From positions 1-64,000 of the forward strand of contig JAPSLM010000005.1 in the NCBI GenBank assembly GCA_031180825.1: a stretch of 64,000 nucleotides of DNA. The letters are read 5' to 3'. This document shows, in pieces, positions 56,643-64,000 of this stretch; positions within the stretch are counted from its first letter, which is position 1, and each line of letters starts with the position of its first letter. The notes under the pieces were generated by a model that was not told where the DNA came from, searched no databases, and saw nothing but the letters and a program-made list of their open reading frames with translations. The translations under genes and the position numbers were made by a program. The stretch comes from Paenibacillus sp. (GTDB lineage: Bacteria > Bacillota > Bacilli > Paenibacillales > NBRC-103111).

Positions 56643-57922
56643 AAAAGTCGCTATCCGTCATTCTCTCCGTAGGTCTGGCTTCCGGCATGGTGCTGACGGG
56701 CTGCGCCAAGGAAGAAGCCAAGCCGGCCCCGGCCGGCGATGCGCCGAAAAGCGGCGAGCCCGTCACCGTGACGCTGGCCGGCTGGGGATCGACGCCGGAA
56801 GAGCAGGATTTGCTCAAGCAGACGATTCAAGAGTTCGAAAACAAGCATCCGAACGTCAAAGTCAAGTACGAAGTGATTGCCGACCAGTACATGGACGTCA
56901 TCAAGACGCGGCTCATCGGCGGCGAAGGCCCGGACGTCTTTTATCTGGACGCGTTCGAAGCCCCGGCCCTGATCGAGAAGGGCGTCATCGAGCCGCTCGA
57001 CGGCTACGTGAAGCCCGAATTCGACGTAGCCGACTTCGAAGAGCCGCTGCTGAACGCGTTCAAGGTCGGCGGCAAAACGTACGGCTTCCCGAAAGACTCC
57101 TCGACGCTCGCCATGTTTTATAACAAGAAGCATTTCGAAGAGGCGGGCATAGCCAAGCCGCCGGCGACATGGGAAGAGCTGCAGGAGGCCGCGAAAAAGC
57201 TGACCAAAACCGAAGGCGGCAAAACGGTCCGCTTCGGCTTCGGCGCCGCTCCCGAGCTGGCGCGGCAAATGTTCATGGCGCAGGCGTTCGGCGGCAAAGT
57301 GTCCGACGACAAAGGCAACGCCGCCTTCGCTTCCCCGGAAGCGCTCAAAGGGCTGCAGCTCGTCGTCGACCTGCACAACAAGGACAAATCGTCCGGCGAG
57401 CCGAAGGAAGTCGGCGCAGGCTGGGGCGGCGAGATGTTCGGCCAAGGCAAAGCGTCCATTGTCTTCGAAGGCAACTGGGCGATTCCGTTCCTGAACAACA
57501 ACTATAAGGATCTTCAATACGCCACCGCCGAGCTGCCGACGGTGAACGGCAAAAAAGGCACGATGGCCTTCACGGTCGCTTACGTCATGAACAAAGCATC
57601 CAAGAAAAAAGAAGCTTCTTGGGAGCTGATTTCGTACCTGACCGGCAAGGAAGGCATGAAAACGTGGACCAGCAAAGGGTTCGCCCTGCCGACGCGCAAA
57701 TCCGTCGCGAAGGAGCTGGGCTACGACAAGGACCCGCTGCGGGGCGCTCTGGTTGCAGGCTCGGCTTATGCGACGCCATGGCAGGCCGGACCGACGCTGC
57801 CGACGATCATGAACAATTTCAATAACCAGTTCCTCGATGCATTCCTGGGCAAGTCCTCGCTGGAGGACGCGATGAAAAAAGCGCAGGATACCGCCAACAA
57901 AGAAATTGCCGCCGGCAAATAA
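56639..57922 (+). CDS. Extracellular sugar-binding lipoprotein of an ABC transporter
   Basis: Lipobox VLTGC; SBP_bac_1-like; followed by two permeases. Confidence 0.93.
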   Translation: MKKSLSVILSVGLASGMVLTGCAKEEAKPAPAGDAPKSGEPVTVTLAGWGSTPEEQDLLKQTIQEFENKHPNVKVKYEVIADQYMDVIKTRLIGGEGPDVFYLDAFEAPALIEKGVIEPLDGYVKPEFDVADFEEPLLNAFKVGGKTYGFPKDSSTLAMFYNKKHFEEAGIAKPPATWEELQEAAKKLTKTEGGKTVRFGFGAAPELARQMFMAQAFGGKVSDDKGNAAFASPEALKGLQLVVDLHNKDKSSGEPKEVGAGWGGEMFGQGKASIVFEGNWAIPFLNNNYKDLQYATAELPTVNGKKGTMAFTVAYVMNKASKKKEASWELISYLTGKEGMKTWTSKGFALPTRKSVAKELGYDKDPLRGALVAGSAYATPWQAGPTLPTIMNNFNNQFLDAFLGKSSLEDAMKKAQDTANKEIAAGK

Positions 57923-57934
57923 GAAAACTGAACC

Positions 57935-58018
57935 GGGAGGGGCCTCCCCTCCCTTCAATCAATGAAAAAGCGGGGGATGCCATCCTGTTCAGACCGATAC
58001 AGCTCCCCCGCCTCTTTT
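57935..58018 (+). promoter_or_regulatory. Two tandem stem-loops between the SBP and permease genes
   Basis: GGGAGGGG-CCT-CCCCTCCC (57935-57953) and AAAAAGCGGGGGA...TCCCCCGCCTCTTTT (57965-58018). Confidence 0.75.
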
Positions 58019-58036
58019 GGAAAGGGAGGTTTCCCT

Positions 58037-58942
58037 ATGGCAAGCCGTTCTCGTTCGGTGTGGAAACGGAAGCTGAGAAGCACGGTAACGGGCTATTTGT
58101 TTTTGCTCCCTACCCTGCTGGTCATCGGCACGTTTTTGTTTTTGCCCGTCTTTTATTCGCTCTTCCTGTCGTTTCATAAAGTGAATTTGCTGGGCGACGT
58201 CAGCTACAAAATGATCGGCTTCAGCAACTTCGAGCGGATGGCGCAGGACGAGCGGGCGTGGATCGCGCTGAAAAACACCGCCTCCTTCGCCCTCTTCGTC
58301 GTGCCGCTGCAAACGGCGCTGGCGCTCGGACTGGCGTCCATTTTGAATGCGAAGCTGAAATTCCGGAACTTTTTCCGCATCGTCTTTTTTATGCCGACCG
58401 TCACCTCGTCCGCCGTGCTGACGCTCATTTTCATGTGGATTTACAACTCCAACGGGCTGCTCAACCAGGCGCTGCAAGCGATCGGGCTGCCCGGCTACAA
58501 CTGGCTCGGCGATCCTGCGGTCGCTCTCAAAGGGATCATGCTGATGAACATCTGGTCGACGGCGCCGTTTTTCATGGTCGTCTTTCTCGCCGCGCTGCAG
58601 GACATCCCGGATGCACTGTACGAATCGGCGATGCTGGACGGGGCCGGAGCCTGGAAACGATTCACCGCCATCACGCTGCCGATGCTGAAACCGGCGACCT
58701 TCTTCACCGTCGTCATGGGCATCATCGGGACGTTCCAGCTGTTCGACCAATCGTACATTTTCTCGGCGGGGTCCGGGGGGCCGAACAACTCCACGCTGAC
58801 CGTGGCGCTGCTGATTTACCAGTATGCATTTAAAAATCTGGACTTCGGTTACGCCTCCGCACTTGCCGTCGTGCTGGCTCTGGTCATCATGATCGCGACG
58901 CTGCTGCAGCGGAAGCTGTTCGCCGAAGAAAAGCTGAACTGA
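58037..58942 (+). CDS. Sugar ABC transporter permease (MalF/UgpA type)
   Basis: EAA-like loop ALYESAMLDGAGAWKRFTAITLPMLKP; six TM; AAAGGGAGG RBS. Confidence 0.93.
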   Translation: MASRSRSVWKRKLRSTVTGYLFLLPTLLVIGTFLFLPVFYSLFLSFHKVNLLGDVSYKMIGFSNFERMAQDERAWIALKNTASFALFVVPLQTALALGLASILNAKLKFRNFFRIVFFMPTVTSSAVLTLIFMWIYNSNGLLNQALQAIGLPGYNWLGDPAVALKGIMLMNIWSTAPFFMVVFLAALQDIPDALYESAMLDGAGAWKRFTAITLPMLKPATFFTVVMGIIGTFQLFDQSYIFSAGSGGPNNSTLTVALLIYQYAFKNLDFGYASALAVVLALVIMIATLLQRKLFAEEKLN

Positions 58943-58955
58943 GGAGGCCGGGACG

Positions 58956-59786
58956 ATGGCTAAACAGCCCAAACCTTGGATCAAGTACGTCATTTACGCG
59001 CTGCTGTTCCTTTACGCCGCCGTGACGCTGGTGCCGTTCCTGTGGGCGCTCTCCTCCTCGTTCAAGACGCTGGAGGAGATTGTCGCCGGAGGCATCAGCT
59101 TTATTCCCAAGCAGTTTACACTGCAAAACTACTACGATATTTTCGTCCGCGAACCGCTGTTCGCCCGCTGGATGTTCAACAGCGCCTTGATTGCGGTCGT
59201 CGCGACGGTCAGCAACATTTTGTTCAACTCGATGGCCGGATATGCGCTGGCCCGCATCGATTTCATCGGCAGCAAAGCGATGTTCTTCATCATCCTGGGC
59301 GTGCAGATGATTCCGGGCCAGCTCACGATCGTGCCCGCGTACCTGATCATGAAAGAGCTCGGGTGGCTGAATACGTACGCCGCGCTGACGGTGCCGATGA
59401 TGGCGAACGCGACGTTCACGTTCATGATGCGCCAGTTCTTCATCAACTTCCCGAAGGAGCTGGAGGAAGCGTCGCAGCTTGACGGGCTGAGCCGCTTCGG
59501 CATCTTCTTCCGCATCGCGCTGCCGCTGGCCTTGCCCGCGCTGGCCGCGCAGATGATTTTTGTATTCATGGGCGCCTGGAACGAGTTCCTGAAGCCGCTC
59601 ATGTTCGTCTCCGACAAGTCGATGTTTACGCTGACACTCGGCTTGAACACCTTTAAGGGCCAGTATATCAGCTACTGGAACTACATCATGGCCGCGTCGA
59701 TGGTGTTCACGCTGCCCGCGCTGCTCATCTACGCCTTTTTCAACCGATTCTTCATCAAAGGCGTTACGTTTACGGGCAGCAAGTAA
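58956..59786 (+). CDS. Carbohydrate ABC transporter permease (MalG/UgpE type)
   Basis: EAA loop ELEEASQLDGLSRFGIFFRIALPLALPALA. Confidence 0.93.
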   Translation: MAKQPKPWIKYVIYALLFLYAAVTLVPFLWALSSSFKTLEEIVAGGISFIPKQFTLQNYYDIFVREPLFARWMFNSALIAVVATVSNILFNSMAGYALARIDFIGSKAMFFIILGVQMIPGQLTIVPAYLIMKELGWLNTYAALTVPMMANATFTFMMRQFFINFPKELEEASQLDGLSRFGIFFRIALPLALPALAAQMIFVFMGAWNEFLKPLMFVSDKSMFTLTLGLNTFKGQYISYWNYIMAASMVFTLPALLIYAFFNRFFIKGVTFTGSK

Positions 59787-59809
59787 CACCACATACCACA
59801 TACGCCGTC

Positions 59810-59863
59810 AAAACAGCGGTCTCCAGCCGAGACGATTCGGTTCCCGGGGAGGCCGCTGTTTTT
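59810..59863 (+). terminator. Intrinsic terminator of the debranching/ABC operon
   Basis: AAAACAGCGG...GGCCGCTGTTTTT. Confidence 0.75.
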
Positions 59864-59975
59864 GATCCTGATCATTGATTTATATAACATTTCATTGATT
59901 AGGCAAGTAGCCGCACGCCTCCAATCCCTTTTAAGATAAAAACAGATCGATAATATACTGGAAAGGGTGGTCAGC

Positions 59976-60938
59976 TTGAAAGAAACCGCGACAGCGGTCC
60001 CTAAGGACCGTCCGGCGGTGAAGCCGGGGAAGACGAAGGTCGCGGCCTGGCTCCAGCAATGGGATTTGCAGCTTATGGTGCTGCCCGCGCTCGTCTTGAT
60101 TTTAGTCTTCAGCTATTTCCCGATGTACGGGGTTATCATCGCATTTCAGGATTACTCGGTGTTTAAAGGTTTCGCGGCCAGCCCGTGGGTAGGCTTCAAG
60201 CATTTCATCGATTTCTTCCAAGCGCCCGAGCTTGGGGTCGTGATGCGAAACACCATTGTTATCAGCTTCCTGAAGCTTGCCATCGGCTTTCCGGCGCCTA
60301 TCATTCTCGCGATTCTGCTGAACGAAGTGAAAAATATGCTGTTCAAGCGCGTCGTGCAGACGGTCAGCTACTTGCCTTATTTCCTGTCTTGGGTCATCGT
60401 CGCCAACTTCGTGATCTCCATGCTTTCGACCGATAATGGAAGCGTAAACATTTTCCTGCAGAAGCTCGGAGTCATCGACGAACCGATTCCTTATTTGTCG
60501 GTTACGGAATATTTCTGGACCATTCTCGTCACGACGAACGTATGGAAGGAGATTGGTTTTGCCTCTATCGTCTACTTGGCTGCAATCGCTTCCATCGACC
60601 CTCACTTGTACGAGTCCGCCGCTATCGACGGAGCGAGCCGTTTTCGCATGACTTATTTGATAACGTTTCCATGCATTCTGCCGGTCGTGATGATCTTCTC
60701 TATCCTGGCCATCGGCAATTTGCTGAACGCGGGCTTCGAGGACTTGCTGCTGCTCGGCGTCAACCCGGCGCTGCGCGACGTGTCGGAGGTTCTGGACACC
60801 TACGTGTACCGGATGGGGATTACGTTAAACCGCTATTCGTTCGCAACAGCCGTCGGCTTGTTTAAAGCTATCGTAAGCGTCGGACTGCTGACTCTTGCGA
60901 ACTATCTCGCCAGAAGAACCGGCAACAGCTTGTGGTAA
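59976..60938 (+). CDS. ABC transporter permease (LplB type)
   Basis: FSYFPMYGVIIAFQDYSVFKGF; EAA loop HLYESAAIDGASRFRMTYLITFPCI; GAAAGGGTGG RBS before TTG 59976 (the track uses GTG 59967). Confidence 0.93.
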   Translation: MKETATAVPKDRPAVKPGKTKVAAWLQQWDLQLMVLPALVLILVFSYFPMYGVIIAFQDYSVFKGFAASPWVGFKHFIDFFQAPELGVVMRNTIVISFLKLAIGFPAPIILAILLNEVKNMLFKRVVQTVSYLPYFLSWVIVANFVISMLSTDNGSVNIFLQKLGVIDEPIPYLSVTEYFWTILVTTNVWKEIGFASIVYLAAIASIDPHLYESAAIDGASRFRMTYLITFPCILPVVMIFSILAIGNLLNAGFEDLLLLGVNPALRDVSEVLDTYVYRMGITLNRYSFATAVGLFKAIVSVGLLTLANYLARRTGNSLW

Positions 60939-60951
60939 GGAGGATGTATTA

Positions 60952-61839
60952 ATGAAGCTGGCATTGGAAGATCGCGTGTTTAGCATCGTTATCCATATTG
61001 CGCTGCTCTTTCTGGCCTTCGTAACGTTCTATCCGTTCTGGAACTCCGCGGTCATCTCGTTCAACCTCGGTTCGGATACGAGTCTCGGCGGCATCACGTT
61101 CTGGCCCAGAGTGTTCACCTTGGAAAATTACCAAGTCGTGTTAAATGACGATAAAATATTGAAAGGCTTCGGCGTTTCCATCGCCCGTACGGTTATCGGC
61201 ACCTTCTTGACGATCGGCGCAACGTCCATCTTCGCTTACGGCATGTCCCGCAAGGAGCTGATCGGCCGGGGTTATTATATGACCTTCTGCATCATCACGC
61301 TGTATTTCGGCGGCGGTTTGATTCCGACCTACCTGCTGATTCGCGGTCTCGGCCTGTTCGATTCGTTCTGGGTATTCGTCATTCCGTCGATCATCAGCGT
61401 ATGGAGCATGATTATCTTCCGGACGTTCTTCCGGCAAATTCCGGCCGGGCTCGAAGATGCGGCGCGCATTGACGGCTGCGGCTACTGGGGAACGTTCCTG
61501 CGCGTCGTCCTGCCGCTATCCGGTCCGGTCGTCGCCACGCTCTCGCTGTTCACGGCCATCGCCCACTGGAACGACTGGTTCGTCGCTTCCATCTATATCA
61601 ACAACCAGGACCTGCTGCCCGTTCAGGCGCTGCTGAAACAGACGCTCGATTCCAATATCGCTTCCGAGCTGACCCAGGATTCGGCGGCCCAAAGCTTCCT
61701 CGCCAAGCGGCAATCGTACACGACCAAGTCGCTTACGATGGCTACCATGATGGTCACGACGGTTCCGATCATTCTCGTCTATCCGTTCTTGCAGCGGTAT
61801 TTCGTCAAGGGCGTGCTTGTCGGCTCTCTGAAAGAATAG
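60952..61839 (+). CDS. Carbohydrate ABC transporter permease (LplC type)
   Basis: FVTFYPFWNSAVISFN; EAA loop GLEDAARIDGCGYWGTFLRVVLPLSGP; AAGGAGG RBS. Confidence 0.93.
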   Translation: MKLALEDRVFSIVIHIALLFLAFVTFYPFWNSAVISFNLGSDTSLGGITFWPRVFTLENYQVVLNDDKILKGFGVSIARTVIGTFLTIGATSIFAYGMSRKELIGRGYYMTFCIITLYFGGGLIPTYLLIRGLGLFDSFWVFVIPSIISVWSMIIFRTFFRQIPAGLEDAARIDGCGYWGTFLRVVLPLSGPVVATLSLFTAIAHWNDWFVASIYINNQDLLPVQALLKQTLDSNIASELTQDSAAQSFLAKRQSYTTKSLTMATMMVTTVPIILVYPFLQRYFVKGVLVGSLKE

Positions 61840-61907
61840 TCCGGGCTTCAAAGCATTTCGCTTTAAGCATAGCTTGAAATTACAATGAGGAAGGGGCTAT
61901 ACAGACA

Positions 61908-63575
61908 ATGAACAATTGGGTTAAAAAAGGAATGGGTCCGCTGGCAGCCGTGATGGCGCTCGGTACGGTCATCTCCGGATGCTCCGGCGGAGGCGGCGCT
62001 CCCGCCGACAACAAGGCGGCGGCGCCGGCCGGAACGCAAACGCCGGCCGCATCGGCGTCGGAGCCGTGGAAAATCGGCAGCGAGCCGGTCAGCTTCACGC
62101 TCTTCGGCAATTATGGCTGGTACACGATGCCTCCTTGGGGCAAAGACGTATTCTCCAAGCACATCCAGGAGCAATATAAAATCAATATTACCGCCATCAA
62201 CGCCGGCGGCAACGCGGAAGCCAAGCTTAGCACGATGATCGTGAGCAAGGACCTGCCGGACGTCATCTGGGGCGACCGCGACAAGTTCGAGCGGCTGCGC
62301 GAAAACGGCGTCCTCGTGCCGCTTGATCCGTATCTGGACAAATATCCGAACCTGAAAAAATGGGCGGGCGACGAAATTCTGAACATGCTGCGCTCCAAAG
62401 ACGGCAAGCTGTACCTGTTCCCGAACTGGTATACGAACAAGCCGACAGGCAATGCCGGTTACGTCGTTAACAAGAAAATTTACGAAGAGCTCGGCAAGCC
62501 GAAGCTGGAGACGACCGACGACCTGTATAATTACTTGAAGCTCGTCAAAGAGAAGTACCCGAACATCATTCCGTTCGAGCCCGGTCAGGCCAAGGAAGGC
62601 AAAGGCGTCGACCTGCTCTACTCCGCCTTCGCGGAAAACAACCCGGCGAGCTACGCGGGAACGCTGCGCGCCTTGCCGAAAGACGGCAAGTTCACGTCGC
62701 TCTTCGCCGATCCTGTGTACAAAGAGGCGATGATCTTCGTCAACAAGCTGCACCGCGAGAAGCTGATGACCCAGGACGCATTGACGCAAACCGTCGATCA
62801 GGTCCGCGAAAGGCTCAATACGGGCCGTGTCGCGGTATATGCTGACATCACCGCTACGGATTACGCTTCCAAAGCGCATGCCGAGCTGACCAAGACCGAT
62901 CCGAATGCCGGCTACTTCATGATCTGGCCGATCCATAAGCCGGGACTGGACAAAAACAAAATTATGGTGGCCCACTACGACCGTCTGGGCTGGAACGCCG
63001 CCGCCATTACGACGAAGGCCAAGGACCCCGAGAAAATTTTCGCTGTGCTGGACTGGATGACCAGCCCGGAAGGCATGCGTCAAATCGTATGGGGGCCGGA
63101 AGGGATGTACTGGAAAGGGCTGGATAGCGAAGGCTTGCCGAACTTGACGGACAAATTTTTCAGCGAGCCTGCGGAACGCACGAAAAATATGAACGCGACG
63201 AACGATCTGCAATTCGTCGGCAACTCGACGTACAACGACAAAATCAAGGTGAAGGCCGAGCTTTCCTTGCCGGAAGAGAAGCGCTCTTGGGAAACGAAAT
63301 ATCAGGATTCCATCACCTGGAAAACGCATATGGACCTGACGGCGATGCGCGGCATCGAGCCGCCTCAGGACAGCCCGGAAGGAATCATTCGCGAGCGCTG
63401 GACCGAACTGTACAAGAAAGTCCGCGCCCAAGCGATTCTGGCCAAAAGCGAACAAGAAGTGATTGAGATTATCGATAAAGGCGAGAAAGACGCGCAAACG
63501 CTCGGCATCGACAAGCTGAACGAGTATTTGACGAAGCGCTGGAAGGAAAATGAAGAGAAAATGAAGAAGAAATAA
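61908..63575 (+). CDS. Extracellular solute-binding lipoprotein (LplA type)
   Basis: Lipobox VISGCSGG; long SBP typical of Lpl/Yte systems. Confidence 0.92.
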   Translation: MNNWVKKGMGPLAAVMALGTVISGCSGGGGAPADNKAAAPAGTQTPAASASEPWKIGSEPVSFTLFGNYGWYTMPPWGKDVFSKHIQEQYKINITAINAGGNAEAKLSTMIVSKDLPDVIWGDRDKFERLRENGVLVPLDPYLDKYPNLKKWAGDEILNMLRSKDGKLYLFPNWYTNKPTGNAGYVVNKKIYEELGKPKLETTDDLYNYLKLVKEKYPNIIPFEPGQAKEGKGVDLLYSAFAENNPASYAGTLRALPKDGKFTSLFADPVYKEAMIFVNKLHREKLMTQDALTQTVDQVRERLNTGRVAVYADITATDYASKAHAELTKTDPNAGYFMIWPIHKPGLDKNKIMVAHYDRLGWNAAAITTKAKDPEKIFAVLDWMTSPEGMRQIVWGPEGMYWKGLDSEGLPNLTDKFFSEPAERTKNMNATNDLQFVGNSTYNDKIKVKAELSLPEEKRSWETKYQDSITWKTHMDLTAMRGIEPPQDSPEGIIRERWTELYKKVRAQAILAKSEQEVIEIIDKGEKDAQTLGIDKLNEYLTKRWKENEEKMKKK

Positions 63576-63583
63576 ATCCATGC

Positions 63584-63622
63584 GGAAAAGGCAGGGTGCG
63601 CTCTCGGCGCACCTGCTTTTCC
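63584..63622 (+). terminator. Stem-loop between the SBP gene and the downstream response regulator
   Basis: GGAAAAGGCAGGGTGCGC-tctcg-GCGCACCTGCTTTTCC. Confidence 0.65.
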
Positions 63623-63658
63623 ATTTCATTCGAAGATCCAAGGCAGAGGAGGACCGAC

Positions 63659-64000
63659 ATGTACAAAGTGCTGATCGCAGACGACGAGACGCTGGATCTG
63701 GAAGGAATGAAGACGTTTATTCCCTGGGAGTCGCTCGGGATGGAGATTGTGGGCGCCGTGACGAACGGTTTTTCCGCTTGCGAGCTGATCGAGACCCAGA
63801 AGATCGATGTGCTGGTCACCGACGTTAATATGCCCAACATGTCCGGACTCGAGCTGGCGAAACGCGTGAAGGAGCGGTTCCACGACGTTCGGATCGTTTT
63901 TGTCAGCGGTTACAGAGATTTCCAGTACGTGAAGGAAGCCTTGACCCTGCAAGCTTACAGCTACGTGCTGAAACCGATGAACGAGGAGGAGCTGATTCAG
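63659..64000 (+). CDS. Response regulator, YesN/AraC type, truncated by the window end
   Basis: MYKVLIADDETLDLEGMKTFIPWESLGMEIVGAVTNG...VLVTDVNMPNMSGLELAKRV...YSYVLKPMNEEEL; AGGAGG RBS. Confidence 0.88.
   Translation, partial: MYKVLIADDETLDLEGMKTFIPWESLGMEIVGAVTNGFSACELIETQKIDVLVTDVNMPNMSGLELAKRVKERFHDVRIVFVSGYRDFQYVKEALTLQAYSYVLKPMNEEELIQ

Noticed and set aside
56651-57958. 435-aa minus-strand ORF
   Set aside because: Antisense to the sugar-binding lipoprotein gene.
57989-58993. 334-aa minus-strand ORF
   Set aside because: Antisense to the permease; Glu/Arg/His-rich mirror of TM codons.
61863-63641. 592-aa minus-strand ORF
   Set aside because: Antisense to the LplA-type lipoprotein gene; no domain.
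1-64000. CRISPR arrays, tRNA genes, intact IS elements, prophage or restriction/defence systems
   Set aside because: No regularly spaced repeats, no tRNA cloverleaf with T-loop GGTTCGAATCC-type signature, and no transposase, integrase or phage genes recognised in the translations.

Overview
This 64 kb window is a moderately high-GC Bacillota chromosome segment. The gene content looks like a Paenibacillaceae spore former; that is inference, since only the first ~118 nt of 16S rRNA are present. Main contents in order: (1) 5' end of a 16S rRNA on the minus strand with its rrn promoter; (2) a t6A/thiL cluster (tsaD-rimI-tsaB-tsaE-thiL); (3) a spore gene pair including sspH; (4) a dispersed NHEJ set with Ku, a stand-alone ATP-dependent ligase and a stand-alone LigD-type polymerase; (5) an ABC-F ATPase gene with a well-formed leader-peptide/attenuator region; (6) TerC, two-component systems and cardiolipin synthase; (7) a GerA-type germinant receptor operon in A-C-D-B order, followed by an M23 peptidase and a bactofilin; (8) a 213-nt nested palindrome; (9) HAD hydrolase, squalene-hopene-type cyclase, two-component system and DUF418 genes; (10) a 1058-aa hybrid double histidine kinase; (11) SgrR-like regulator, PAS sensor kinase, thymidine kinase and M29 aminopeptidase; (12) a surface-glycan locus (42.6-49.5 kb) with several frameshifts and two in-frame amber codons; (13) an ABC exporter; (14) a LacI-regulated debranching-enzyme/sugar ABC operon with perfect palindromic operators; (15) a second Lpl-type sugar ABC system followed by a truncated YesN-like response regulator. 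The most interesting non-ORF signals are the ABC-F attenuator with a 13-aa leader peptide, the 213-nt palindrome, an unlisted 30-aa putative sigma-G-controlled spore peptide gene with promoter, RBS and terminator, and the cluster of gene lesions. All family names come from reading the protein sequences; no database search was run.
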